Below are positions 8,024 to 17,805 of a stretch of 64,000 bases of DNA, in pieces. The notes under the pieces are model-generated. The model made no database searches and was not told where the DNA came from. It was given only the letters and a program-made list of their open reading frames with translations. Source of the stretch: Bacteroides sp. (GTDB lineage Bacteria; Bacteroidota; Bacteroidia; Bacteroidales; Bacteroidaceae); NCBI GenBank assembly GCA_021202275.1, contig JAJQDI010000002.1:24710-88709 (forward strand), in the 5' to 3' direction. Every line of letters starts with the position of its first letter. Positions within the stretch are counted from its first letter, which is position 1. Position numbers and translations under genes: made by a program.

Positions 8024-9559
8024 TTAAGGTTGCAGCCCTTGTACGGATGCGCTGTGTCTTACCACAAAAGGTTTTCCTTCTTCTGTCCGGATGGTCACCT
8101 CTTTCAGTGTTACGTCTTTGCAGTAGATAAACTCTGCTCCCAGTTCAGCGGTGATCGTTACCCTTTCGAGGGTAATATGTTCAATCGGCATTTCGGGCAG
8201 TCCGTTGAAAAACAGCGCGCGACGAGCTCCCGCGCACACTAAGTCTTCGATATGGATGTTGCGGAACGCAGGAGTGGTATCGTCTACCGGAAGAGGCTCT
8301 ACGGCAGCCAGTACGGTCTCTCCACTCTCCAGGACTTCCACGGCCGACTTCCCCCCGTAGTACAGGTTGAAGGTCACCGGCTCGGTGGGGATATCCATCA
8401 TGGAGACCTGACGTATCCAGATATTCTCTACCACACCGCCCCGCCCCCGGGTACTCTTGAAACGAAGGCCCACGTCTGTACCCAGGAACTGGCAGTTGCT
8501 CACAGAGACATTGCGTATTCCCCCGCTCATCTCACTACCCACGACAAACCCTCCGTGACCTTTGAATACGGTGCAACCGTCGATCACCACATTTTCACAC
8601 GGACGGGCCCGCCGACGACCATCCGCGTCTTTCCCACTCTTGAGGCAAATACCATCGTCGCCTACATCGAAGGTAGAGTTTACGATCAACGCGTTGCGGC
8701 ACGATTCCAGATCCAGTCCGTCGCCGTTCTGCGCAAAGCTGGGATTGCGTACCTGTATCTCTTCAATGAGCACATTCTCACACATCAGCGGATGCAGGTT
8801 CCAGGCCGGAGAGTTCTGGAAGATCACTCCCTGCAACCAGAAATTTTTACATCCGATGAGGCTCACCATCACCGGACGCAGGAAATGGCGTACGCTCTGC
8901 CACTCCTCTTCCGTAGTCAGGTGCTGAGGCACATTCATGTTGCTGATGGTATCTCCTTTCAGTGTTTCCGGATAGGGAAACCAATAGGTCGGACGTTTGT
9001 ATACCCCACCCCGCGCGATGGTCTTTTTCCATTCGCTTTCGGTCACCTTCTCCCGTTTCAGGGGACGCCAGAAGTGTCCGTTACCGTCTATGGTTCCCTG
9101 ACCGGTAATGGCTACGTCCGTCAGGTTGCGTCCGGAGACCGGCGACTGGCAACGACGGGTATCCAACCCTTCGAACACAGTCTCTACCAACGGATAAAGA
9201 TCCACATCCGGGGAGAAGAGGATCACCGCTCCTTTTTCCAGGTGCAGGTTGATCCGGCTTTCCAATACGATCGGTCCGGTGAACCATATGCCCGCGGGGA
9301 CAGTGAGCCGGCCTCCGCCCTGATCTGCCAGGCTACGGATAGCCGCAGCAAAGGCTTCGGTACAGAGATCCGTTCCGTTGCCTACCGCGCCAAAGTCGGT
9401 AAGTTTCACTTCCCGGTCGGGAAAGCGGGGAGCCTCTACCCGGGGCATATCGAAAGGAAGATCCCGGTAGAGGGATTCGTATGTATAACTCTCCTGCCGG
9501 CAGGAAGTGAAAGACAGGATCAGCAGGAATAAGCTTAATGGATAAATTTGTTTCATCAT
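8024..9559 (-). CDS. GH28 polygalacturonase-like lipoprotein
   Basis: The protein probably hydrolyses galacturonosyl linkages of pectin or the rhamnogalacturonan backbone, anchored to the membrane and facing the periplasm or cell surface. It has 511 residues with a lipoprotein signal (hydrophobic residues 4-16, then SFTSC with Cys20). The parallel beta-helix carries GH28 motifs in order: NGDGLD (278-283), GDDGICLKSGKD (300-311), GHGGFVVGSE (334-343) and RFKSTRGRGG. The start DFGAVGNGTDL near residue 55 is the common opening of this superfamily. It is minus-strand, 134 bp from the PL11 gene upstream. Family members with exo-rhamnogalacturonan or galacturonidase activity exist, so the exact bond cut is not settled. 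Confidence 0.9.
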   Translation of the reverse strand: MMKQIYPLSLFLLILSFTSCRQESYTYESLYRDLPFDMPRVEAPRFPDREVKLTDFGAVGNGTDLCTEAFAAAIRSLADQGGGRLTVPAGIWFTGPIVLESRINLHLEKGAVILFSPDVDLYPLVETVFEGLDTRRCQSPVSGRNLTDVAITGQGTIDGNGHFWRPLKREKVTESEWKKTIARGGVYKRPTYWFPYPETLKGDTISNMNVPQHLTTEEEWQSVRHFLRPVMVSLIGCKNFWLQGVIFQNSPAWNLHPLMCENVLIEEIQVRNPSFAQNGDGLDLESCRNALIVNSTFDVGDDGICLKSGKDADGRRRARPCENVVIDGCTVFKGHGGFVVGSEMSGGIRNVSVSNCQFLGTDVGLRFKSTRGRGGVVENIWIRQVSMMDIPTEPVTFNLYYGGKSAVEVLESGETVLAAVEPLPVDDTTPAFRNIHIEDLVCAGARRALFFNGLPEMPIEHITLERVTITAELGAEFIYCKDVTLKEVTIRTEEGKPFVVRHSASVQGLQP

Positions 9560-9596
9560 GAGTCTGTTCTGTTTTATCTGAATGTTGTTCTGATCT

Positions 9597-9690
9597 GAGA
9601 CCCACGCCGTGCGTCTCTACAAGTGGATGTTATCCTACCATGTAATTTCAATCGTACATCGTAAATCCGTAAATCGTAAATCAATTAATC
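9597..9690. repeat. Partial REPIN-like element between GH28 and PL11
   Basis: One palindrome (9597-9617, with GAGACCCACG as left arm) is followed by TACAAGTGGATG and by ATTTCAATCGTACATCG and AAATCGTAAATC words. This is the right half of the composite element seen complete elsewhere. Confidence 0.7.
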
Positions 9691-9693
9691 CCT

Positions 9694-11529
9694 TCATTTT
9701 TCCCCCAAATAGTACGACGGCACCGGTGCCTGCGGATACCCCATGCTCCGATGCAATACATAGCTCCGGTAGAGAGGGTCCTGCATCAGCGTCACCCGGC
9801 GGTCCCGTGCCGGAATATTCGTCCGGTAGATACGCGGTTCACCCGGCAAAGCGGTGATCACCTCTTCCCGCCAGTCGCCATCCATATCGGCGATCAGGAC
9901 AATGTCTCCTTCTATGCCTTCGGTAAAGGTCTCTCCCTGCCATTTCCAGATGCTCTGGCTGCGTCCGTCGGACGAGGAAGAGGCTCCCCAGCGGTTATCG
10001 TCGCCCCGGAAAGTTTCCCGCAACAGATCGGCATCCCACCACACCCAGTTGCGACAACCCGGTACCTCCTCGCTGGTAGTATGGAGTTTCTTTCCATCGG
10101 CGGTAAGCAGGTATTTGTCTGTACTGCCTCCTTTGCGGTCTTCGCTGGCAAAGCACTCCAGTCCCGGATGTTCCGGATCGAAATCGGCTACCATACCGTC
10201 GCCCACATGATAGGTGGTATGGCCGATGCCCCAGATCAGTTCACCGGTACGGGCATCCACTACAGACACCCCCCGGCCGTCTTCTTTTTTAGGTTCGCTC
10301 ACCATAAATACCTGCATCCCTTCATGGTCCGGGTGGAGCTTGCACAGGTACGCCTTATCGCTATGTCCGAGACCGGAAGACCAGAGCAGCGTACCATTGT
10401 CGTCCAGTATACAAGAGCCCAGCAGGATCTCATCCCTTCCGTCACCGTCTACATCCCCTGCCACCATACTGTGTGCGCCCATACTCCGTACGACAGGGTT
10501 TTCTTCATCACCGTCCCACCGCCAGAGTCGTTCCAGCTTACCGTCCCGCAGTTGCCAGGCATCTACCACCATCAGTTTGTAGGTGCCCCGTGCCGCCAGG
10601 ATACAGGGCGTTTTCCCGTCGAGGTAGGCCATACCGATCTGGTTACGGTTCTGACGGATCAGGTTGCCGTACCGGTCGTTGCGTTCGGGCTAGTCGACAC
10701 GAGCGATCTCTTTTCCGGTCATCCCATCCAGTACAGAGAGGTATTCACTTCCACCGCAGACCCGGCCTTTCTCATTTTTCATATAATCATCTCCCGCGGT
10801 TTTGATCGCCACCTCGGCACGGCCATCCCCATCGAAATCATATGCCACAAACGGAGAATACCAGACGCCCGGCTCTATGCCCGGCCCCATATCGTAGGTC
10901 CACAGGTAAGTACCATCACTCAGATAGGCAGATATCTTGTAAGTAATCCCGGTTGTATCGCCCGGCATACCCGGATCCACATTGGAAGAGGGCGTACGTA
11001 CAATATAATCATAGACACCATCTCCGTTCAGATCGGCCAGGGCCACCTTTCCCGCTTTGTCTTCATCCCGCAGGCGAATGGAGGTATAGTTGGAAAAAAC
11101 TTCCCGGTCCACTTCGATCTCTCCTTCGGAAGCTACCGCTTTTCCCCGTACCATGGGCACCACTCTGTACGTAGCCTTTTCCGTCCAAGGAGAGGCATCG
11201 GTAAAGTCACAGGTATGCGTCACAGGCCGGGAAGTCAGCCTGCGACTTTTTCCGTTCTGTATGCGATACACATGAAACGCAGTAGCAGGATCATCCATAT
11301 CCAGGAGTCGCCAGCTCAGATACACGCCCTGACCGTCCCGGGATGGAACAGCCGCCAAGCCTCTGTCCAGGTTTTCACGCACACGTTCGGTAGCAAACCC
11401 TTCCACCAACGGTTTGGGTTCGTGGCGGGGTTCCAGTATTTCGTAATGATAATGTCGCTCGCGGGGATCCTGTGCAAACAGGTTGATCATGGGTAGCAGC
11501 CATGCCAGCCCTATAAAAAGTCTTCTCAT
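9694..11529 (-). pseudogene. PL11 rhamnogalacturonan lyase interrupted by an in-frame TAG
   Basis: Family 11 polysaccharide lyases cleave the rhamnogalacturonan-I backbone by beta-elimination and bind calcium. One frame of 611 codons covers the full family length and opens with a signal peptide ending NLFAQ, but codon 280 is TAG (10690-10692). Before it the sequence reads GKEIARVD and after it PERNDRYGNLIRQNRN then GMAYLDGKTP. In homologues I recall, this junction reads like TVDY.P.RG...YGN, so the stop replaces a probable tyrosine. Calcium-type loops DLNGDGVYDY, DFDGDGRAEV, DVDGDGRDEI and DMDGDWREEV lie on both sides. Neither half alone should fold into the eight-bladed propeller. The gene lies between GH28 and GH106 and supplies the substrates expected for the two GH105 enzymes. 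Confidence 0.88.
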
Positions 11530-11540
11530 GGTAACAGAAT

Positions 11541-11617
11541 ATTATTTACGATTTACAATGGAAGTTTGTCTATTCAAGCGATAATTGAAAGGTGTTACTT
11601 CCATCGTAAATCGTAAT
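11541..11617. repeat. ATTTACGATT-type repeats between PL11 and GH106
   Basis: ATTTACGATTTACAATGGAAG on the left is mirrored by CTTCCATCGTAAATCGTAA on the right, an inverted pair of the outer arms of the composite element, here without the GAGACGCACG core. Confidence 0.55.
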
Positions 11618-14443
11618 TCAGTAAATTGTACATATCTTCACTGGCCCCAGCAACCCACTCGCTACCGGCTGCCAATGTCCGTACCCGGTAGATTTATAGT
11701 GTATATCTACCAGATTGATCTCTTTGAATTTTCTCCAGGGTACTCCCCGGCGATCCATATCCGCGATGCGGTTGGCCGGCAGGTTGGTCACCTCTATTTC
11801 TATGATATTCTCACCGGGACGCAGGTAACTTCCGATCCGGCAGCGGTAGGGAACTGCGAACAACACGGCTACTTCTTCTCCGTTGATACGTACCCGCGCG
11901 CTTTCCCGCACATCCCCCAGATCCAACACCCAGTCCGTAGCCTCCGTATCATCGATCCGGAACGTTGTGGAATAGCAGGCCGTGGCCATGGTACGCGCTG
12001 CATTTTCCACGGAGAGTTCCGTCCAGGAGCCCAGGGATACGGCAGCAGGCGCACCGGTGACTTCCGGCACACTCTCTACAAACCGGAACTGCCACATTCC
12101 GTCCAGGGAGATCTCCCGGCCTCCGGCTGTGAAATAGTTCCACTCTTTTTCACCCACCTCCTTTCCGGTATAGGTGCGCAGGATGACAGACTCGCCCGAA
12201 GCCAGTTGCAGGTAAACCTCAGCCTGCCCGTCACGCTGTCGCAGGCGGGCTTTCCCTTTTTCTCCGGTCATCGGATCATAGAGCATAGCCGAAATTGCCG
12301 GTACAGCCAGGGGTATCCATCCGTCCGTATCCTGCGGGCAAAGTGCCGAGATAAAGTAATGATGCCCTTCCGGATTGCTCCGGCGGATCATATGTAGTCC
12401 GTATTCGCTCTTCATCCGTTCCGGAAGTATGCCTGTCTTTGCCAGCGATATACTATCGTTGTGATATCCGTAGATCATTCCCGCAGGAGAGACATCCCCC
12501 CACTGGAAAATCTCTTTCAGAACAGTCTCCCGCTTTTTCTTCTCTTTCATTCCGGGCACCGTATGCGGGAAAGAGTTCAGGAACACGATCGTAGCTCCCT
12601 CCTGAGCCAGCTGCACCAGCCGGGCTGCCACATCTTCCGGCATAGTCTCTGTCCGCGGTACAATCAGCCCTTTGTAAACAGTTCCCGCGGAAGTGATTAA
12701 TTTCCCGTCCCGACACACCAGGTCCCGGACAAAACGATCTGAAATATAATCCATATCATACCCCGCGTTGTAGAGGGTATGCACAGTAGCAATAAATTCC
12801 GGTGCACGCCTCGCCATTTTGTGGATATCAAACATCAGCAATGTCCCGTCCTGCTGCGCCCACATATCATACACAGGCAGATAGAGCAGAAAGTCATTGT
12901 CCGGTTCTCCCATCTGCAGGAAACTTTGGCAACGGCTTATATAGTCGAAAAACGCAGGGGCATCCCGCCAGATCGGGTTGGTCGGGCTCATATCCACTGT
13001 GGCGTAGAACTTCCATCCCGGCCACTCCGCTTCCCAGGGCGAATAGGTGGTTCCATGAAAATAGGCACGGTTCACTCCGGATACGAACAACAAGTCGATC
13101 TCCGGTTTGCATTGCGAAAGGGAAGTGCGGAAATGTTCGGTCAGCCACGTAAATGTCTCTGCCGAGGTATAAGGCTTTCCGGCGATATGTGCCGCCGAAG
13201 AGGCGTATTTCAACATCGTAAGGTCGGAGTCATTGGGCCGGGTGAGCGAATCTTTGCGCAAGCCCCGGATACCGAAATCGGTGATACCGAATCCTTCGCA
13301 TTCGGGAACATCTACCGTTGCGTACAAATCGATCAGGTTACCGGGCGAGCCGTGCGCCTGATTGCGTGTCTTTACTCCGTGTCTGTGTGCCCAGTCTGTC
13401 CATTGCCGGGTGAAGTTTTCCAGCAACAACTCGGCCATCGTCTCCCGGTAATCAGCGATCACATCCCGGGTGAGCCGGTTTTTCTCCACCATAGACAGGT
13501 TGTACTGTGACATTCCCTGAACATACTCACGGGTAGCTTTTTCATCTAAGAATTCCGGAAGATACATCTCCATCGGATAGCCACGACGACGGGCGAACTC
13601 ATCGAAAAACCCTTCGGTCCAGTTGGCACCGTAGACTTCGTAGGAGTCATTAAAGAAATGATCCGGATAAGGAGTAGCAGTGCGGGAAAACGCCTCCTCA
13701 AAACGTTGCAGGTAGTTGCTGACTGCCCTGACAGAAAGATGATCCATGACATATCCCTCTCCACCCGGAGCAGCGCGTTTGACCTTCTGCAACGTCTTTC
13801 CACAGAAAGCGGCGATCAGCCGCCATTCTCCCTCCCCGTAAGGAGCTTTCCAGTCCAGTGTCCCGTCCGGCTGTACCCGATCGGTCAAATCCAGAGGTTG
13901 CATTCGGGTTATCTCCATAGGGTTCCCATAGGGATCGGCAGGTGGAAAAGCCATCATCCGCTCCAGACGAGCATACGGAGGCTGATCTTTATCTGCCACC
14001 GGAATCTTTTCCACAAATGGGCTCCCACATGGTACCTGATATTCCAGGACAAGCAGCCGGGAAGCCGCATCTTCGATACTTACTTCCGGCCCCCCGAACG
14101 GCCAGCCTGTACCTGTATTCATATCGATCTGAAGCCCGAGTCGTTCTCCTTCTTCCAGGGTATGGCGTATCATCTCCATCCATTCGTCGGAAAGATGCCG
14201 TAATTCTTTATCATCCATTCCCTGAACACCGTAGATCGGGGTGATCTCCAGGGCTCCCAGACCGGCACGGGCATATTCTTCCAGATTGTAAGTCAGATTG
14301 TCCCGGTCTACCGCACTACCCATCCACCACCAACGGGCACCGGGACGGGATTCTGTTCGTATTTCCGGCCAGTCGGTTTGTTGAGCATTCACAGACAAAC
14401 TCATCGCGGTAAGGATGAAAAAAAACAGATTATAGAGTTTCAT
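11618..14443 (-). CDS. GH106 alpha-L-rhamnosidase
   Basis: The enzyme is expected to release terminal L-rhamnose from rhamnogalacturonan oligosaccharides. The 941-residue protein has a signal peptide ending SVNAQ (about residues 1-21). GARWWWMGSAVDRDNL and GLGALEITPIYGVQG near the start of the mature protein are typical of the GH106 catalytic barrel, as is QIDMNTGTGWPFGGP. The C-terminal 150 residues form a galactose-binding-like beta-sandwich (ATACYSTTFRID..., DLGDVRESARVRING, GENIIEIEVTNLPANRI). The C-terminal WRKFKEINLVDIHYKSTGYGHW is common in this family. Released rhamnose would feed rhaT and the rha catabolic genes next door. It is preceded by a TATTTTTG promoter box at 14468-14475. Confidence 0.9.
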   Translation of the reverse strand: MKLYNLFFFILTAMSLSVNAQQTDWPEIRTESRPGARWWWMGSAVDRDNLTYNLEEYARAGLGALEITPIYGVQGMDDKELRHLSDEWMEMIRHTLEEGERLGLQIDMNTGTGWPFGGPEVSIEDAASRLLVLEYQVPCGSPFVEKIPVADKDQPPYARLERMMAFPPADPYGNPMEITRMQPLDLTDRVQPDGTLDWKAPYGEGEWRLIAAFCGKTLQKVKRAAPGGEGYVMDHLSVRAVSNYLQRFEEAFSRTATPYPDHFFNDSYEVYGANWTEGFFDEFARRRGYPMEMYLPEFLDEKATREYVQGMSQYNLSMVEKNRLTRDVIADYRETMAELLLENFTRQWTDWAHRHGVKTRNQAHGSPGNLIDLYATVDVPECEGFGITDFGIRGLRKDSLTRPNDSDLTMLKYASSAAHIAGKPYTSAETFTWLTEHFRTSLSQCKPEIDLLFVSGVNRAYFHGTTYSPWEAEWPGWKFYATVDMSPTNPIWRDAPAFFDYISRCQSFLQMGEPDNDFLLYLPVYDMWAQQDGTLLMFDIHKMARRAPEFIATVHTLYNAGYDMDYISDRFVRDLVCRDGKLITSAGTVYKGLIVPRTETMPEDVAARLVQLAQEGATIVFLNSFPHTVPGMKEKKKRETVLKEIFQWGDVSPAGMIYGYHNDSISLAKTGILPERMKSEYGLHMIRRSNPEGHHYFISALCPQDTDGWIPLAVPAISAMLYDPMTGEKGKARLRQRDGQAEVYLQLASGESVILRTYTGKEVGEKEWNYFTAGGREISLDGMWQFRFVESVPEVTGAPAAVSLGSWTELSVENAARTMATACYSTTFRIDDTEATDWVLDLGDVRESARVRINGEEVAVLFAVPYRCRIGSYLRPGENIIEIEVTNLPANRIADMDRRGVPWRKFKEINLVDIHYKSTGYGHWQPVASGLLGPVKICTIY

Positions 14444-14467
14444 ACAGAATTCTTTCTATGTGTTTGA

Positions 14468-14475
14468 CAAAAATA
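14468..14475 (-). promoter_or_regulatory. -7 promoter box upstream of GH106
   Basis: TATTTTTG on the minus strand matches the TAnnTTTG box and lies 25 bp upstream of the GH106 start codon. No clear -33 element is present at the standard distance. Confidence 0.45.
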
Positions 14476-14550
14476 GCGAAAGCCGGATACAAGGTGACGT
14501 TTACTTCAACTATGCGAAGACACCTCCTATATGCTACAAATATATAGAGA

Positions 14551-14950
14551 TTTACGATTTAGTTCCTTCGTCATGACCCATTCTTTGATTTTTAACATCA
14601 AGGTAAGTTGATGATGTACGATTTATTCCTTTATCACGACCCTTATCTGATGATTGACACTAAAGAACGTTCGACAATGCAGGATCGGAACCGGTAGTAT
14701 CGACCTGTAGAGACGCAAGGCGTGCGTCTCCGCGACATACGTCCAATAAAAATATAAAGTGTTATCTCTTGGTATATTCCTCCACTAACTCAGATATATC
14801 CTGTAGTATTTTAACAACTCCATGCAGCATATATCTCCATTCGGCCCGCGGAGACGCACGCCGTGCGTCTCTACAAGTGGATGCTACCCTATAATTTGTA
14901 ACTTCAATCGTACATCGTAAATCGTCCATTCGTAAATCTCTTCATTCGTA
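14551..14950. repeat. REPIN/MITE-like intergenic element, copy 2
   Basis: The gap is non-coding. The left end (14551-14612) is a unit of about 62 bp that reappears nearly unchanged at 21137-21198 (TTTACGATTTAGTTCC ... AACATCAAGGTAAGTTGA). Palindromes follow at 14710-14730 and 14851-14871. The arms just inside them (CGCGACATACGTCCAATAA) are the reverse complement of TTATTGGACGTATATCGCG in the 27-kb copy. The right end is ACTTCAATCGTACATCG, AAATCG and similar words. Confidence 0.75.
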
Positions 14951-14957
14951 AATCTCT

Positions 14958-17591
14958 TTATTTTCCCAGTTCCAGGCAGCCCATGATAAAAGGCCCTGTC
15001 GCTTTGGCATCGTTATCCCGCATCTTCTCACCGATATAGTATTCAAAGCTACCGTCGCGATAGGGATGTCCACCCAGGCCACCGACCTGGCAGCAGCGGG
15101 TCAGCGTCAGGGTACCATCCGGATTTTCAACAAGTAATTTCTCTTTCAGACCGTTGAATGCTTTTTCCGCAATCTTCCGGTATTCCGGACCGATATAGCC
15201 TTTGTTCACCGCTTTAGCGTAGGCATACATACACTGTGTGGTGACGGATGCCTCCGGGAAGTTCCCTTCCCGCTCAGGCTGATCGAGTACCTGATACCAG
15301 AGCCCGGCTTTGTCCTGATATTTCGGCAGGGCATCCGCCAGTCCCTGTATCCAAGAGATCATTTCGGCGCGGGCAGGATGCTGTTGGGGAATGTAGTCCA
15401 ACGCATCTACCAATGCCATGTACCACCAGCCGATGCTCCGGCCCCAGAAGTTGGGAGAATGTCCCGTCTGCGGATCGGCCCACCGCTGGCTCTTGCTCTC
15501 GTCCCAGGCATGGTGGTACAATCCGGTCTTTTCGTCATACGTATGTTTGTGACAGAGCCTGAACTGCTTCACCGCCTCTTCGATCCACTCCGGCTGGTCG
15601 AATTCCGCTCCGTAACGCGCCAGGAAAGGAGAAGCCATATATAAACCGTCGAGCCAGATCTGGTGCGGATAGATCAGCTTGTGCCAGTAGGCCCCTTCCA
15701 GTGTACGCGGGTGATTTTTCATCTGGCGGATCAGCGATTCCATTCCCAGCTTGTACTTCTCTTTTCCGGTGATCCGGTACAGATCAAACAAAACCTTGCC
15801 CGAGTTGATGTAATCTATATTGTACGTTTCCACATGGTGCAGGTGGATCATTCCCTCGTCGTTGATCAGAGAATCGGCCCATTGCTCCACGTAGTCAAAA
15901 TAGTGCTGCTCGCCCGTAGCCTCCCACATACGCAGCATGGCACAGCATCCTACGCCCTGCGCATATCCGAAGAAAAGACGCTTGCCATGATCCAGTTGCC
16001 AGGCTTCCGGAAAACGGCGCATTTCCGAGTCGGCAAACCAGCGGGCATACGTATCCGGCGCGAAGTCGTCCGTACGGAAGGGAACGGCAGGCAGTCCGTC
16101 ACCGTTACACAGGTTGACCCGGAAGAATGTTCCGTATCCGTAGCGCACAGCTACCGGTTCTGCAACCTGCGGAGCAGAAACCTCCAGGCTATTGTCTCCT
16201 GTGATCACAGCCGTAGCCGGATAGAAACGCGCGTCGGCACCCGAAACAAAAAATCCGTTGACAGCCTCACCGTCCGAAGTACACAAGCCTCCATCTGTAT
16301 AGTCAAAAGTCACTGTTACTTCAGAACCATTTACTTTCATGCTTTTGTATAAAGGTCCGGAGTAAGTTACCTGCTTATGGTATTGTCTGGCAAGTGCCCA
16401 GTTGGCCAGCCTTTCTCCGACCGGCCGCTTGTCACGGGGATGGATATCGGTAGAATCGGCCACATCCGTGGCCACCACCATGCCTGTATGAGGGACACGC
16501 TGCCAGGTTTTCAGTTGAGTTTCCCGGATGCCTGCCGGTTGCCTGTAATGCGGAGCGATCTGTACAAAATAGAAGGGGAGTTCCGGTTGCTTCCAGGCTG
16601 CGCGCCAGCTACCGATCAGATCTGTAAACACCTCCTGATAGTCTTCGTAACGGATCGCGTTGGACTCTCCCTGATACCAGATAGTGCCACGTATGGTATA
16701 GGGAATCAGGGGAGCAATCATACCGTTCCACAACGTAGCAGGCACTTTGCATTCATCCTTCTTACGTTTCACCTGCACGGCGGCGAACTCTTCCAGTACA
16801 CCGCTGTACAACGGTTTGTTCTCCATCACTGGCAAGGGCATCCACGACTCGGCATGAGTACCGCCCCAGGTAGACTGGATCAGTCCCATTGGTATGCCTG
16901 TTTCTTTGTATAATTTACGTCCGAACGTAAATCCGACAGCGGTAAAATCTTTCAGGTTTTCCGGTTTACACACGACCCACCGCCCCACACAATCGTCCTT
17001 TTCCCCGTCCGGAGCCAGCTGGTGCTCCACATGGAACAGCCGGATCTCGGGATAATCGGCGTCTTTGAGTTCCTCTTCTTCCCCGATCATGCCGGTCTTC
17101 CACTTCATCTGCGGATCACGCATCACCGGGAACTCCATATTGGACTGTCCGCTACAGAGCCACACCTCACCGATCAGTACATGGTTCAGAGTAAGGGTGT
17201 TCTTGCCGGAGACAGTGATCTGTTGCCCGGTACAAGCCGTGGGAGTATCGAGTTCCAGGGACCATCTGCCTTCTGCGGTTGCCTGAGCAGTATACGAACG
17301 ATCGCTCCAGGAGACAGCAACAGTTACCGCTTCACCCGGAGAGGCTTTGCCCCAGACAGCCACCCGGCTGTTTTGTTGCAAGACCATATGATCTGAAAAG
17401 AGAGAGGGAAGAGAGATCTGCGCCTGCAAGGGCAGCAGCCCCATCAGTACAAACAGAAAGATCGCTGTACGGCGAAAAAGGCTGAAAGATCTATGGAGAG
17501 ACGATATAAGAGGCCATACATATCCATCCCCGTGCGTCTTATGCCTGCTTCTGTAAAACGGATCCTGTGGATTAATCAAGTGAATGTTCAT
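14958..17591 (-). CDS. Fusion of a SGNH acetylesterase and a GH105 hydrolase
   Basis: A two-enzyme protein of 877 residues. The N-terminal part (about 60-520) is a sialate O-acetylesterase/SASA-type SGNH esterase: LPSLFSDHMVLQQ, GEVWLCSGQSNMEF with nucleophile Ser150, GTIWYQGESNA and a late DIHPRDKRPVGERLA supplying Asp and His. The C-terminal part (about 525-877) is a second GH105 barrel with GYAQGVGCCAMLRMW, PHQIWLDGLYMASPFLARYG and NFWGRSIGWWYMALVDAL. The likely role is coupled removal of acetyl groups and of the unsaturated galacturonosyl end from rhamnogalacturonan fragments. The long N-terminal extension before the hydrophobic signal (residues 41-57) contains no other Met, so the start is uncertain. 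A promoter box lies at 17621-17628. Confidence 0.88.
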   Translation of the reverse strand: MNIHLINPQDPFYRSRHKTHGDGYVWPLISSLHRSFSLFRRTAIFLFVLMGLLPLQAQISLPSLFSDHMVLQQNSRVAVWGKASPGEAVTVAVSWSDRSYTAQATAEGRWSLELDTPTACTGQQITVSGKNTLTLNHVLIGEVWLCSGQSNMEFPVMRDPQMKWKTGMIGEEEELKDADYPEIRLFHVEHQLAPDGEKDDCVGRWVVCKPENLKDFTAVGFTFGRKLYKETGIPMGLIQSTWGGTHAESWMPLPVMENKPLYSGVLEEFAAVQVKRKKDECKVPATLWNGMIAPLIPYTIRGTIWYQGESNAIRYEDYQEVFTDLIGSWRAAWKQPELPFYFVQIAPHYRQPAGIRETQLKTWQRVPHTGMVVATDVADSTDIHPRDKRPVGERLANWALARQYHKQVTYSGPLYKSMKVNGSEVTVTFDYTDGGLCTSDGEAVNGFFVSGADARFYPATAVITGDNSLEVSAPQVAEPVAVRYGYGTFFRVNLCNGDGLPAVPFRTDDFAPDTYARWFADSEMRRFPEAWQLDHGKRLFFGYAQGVGCCAMLRMWEATGEQHYFDYVEQWADSLINDEGMIHLHHVETYNIDYINSGKVLFDLYRITGKEKYKLGMESLIRQMKNHPRTLEGAYWHKLIYPHQIWLDGLYMASPFLARYGAEFDQPEWIEEAVKQFRLCHKHTYDEKTGLYHHAWDESKSQRWADPQTGHSPNFWGRSIGWWYMALVDALDYIPQQHPARAEMISWIQGLADALPKYQDKAGLWYQVLDQPEREGNFPEASVTTQCMYAYAKAVNKGYIGPEYRKIAEKAFNGLKEKLLVENPDGTLTLTRCCQVGGLGGHPYRDGSFEYYIGEKMRDNDAKATGPFIMGCLELGK

Positions 17592-17620
17592 GGTTCTGTG
17601 TGTTTATCAGGTTCACGCTA

Positions 17621-17628
17621 CAAAAATA
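17621..17628 (-). promoter_or_regulatory. -7 promoter box upstream of the esterase-GH105 gene
   Basis: TATTTTTG on the minus strand lies 29 bp before the start codon. The -33 element is not obvious, as is common for activator-dependent glycan genes of this phylum. Confidence 0.45.
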
Positions 17629-17699
17629 ACTCATTCAGTCAGTCCACCCGGTCCGTATTTTGACGGTAATCTTATGTGTTTTGCCACTTCGTCCGAACC

Positions 17700-17805
17700 A
17701 TTATGCATTATTTTTGTATAAAAAGGAAGAAAAAAGGATCATTTATGCATATTCTTTCCGGAATATTCCCTAATTTTGCGCCGATATTAGAATAATTATA
17801 CAAAA
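17700..17805 (+). promoter_or_regulatory. argR operon promoter with possible ArgR boxes
   Basis: TAATTTTG (17771-17778) fits the TAnnTTTG box. Around it lie AT-rich near-palindromes: TTATGCATTATTTTTGTATAA (17701-17721) and TAGAATAATTATAC just upstream of the start codon. The second resembles the AATTATAATT core of known ARG boxes. Autoregulation by ArgR is a reasonable guess, not shown by the sequence alone. Confidence 0.4.
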
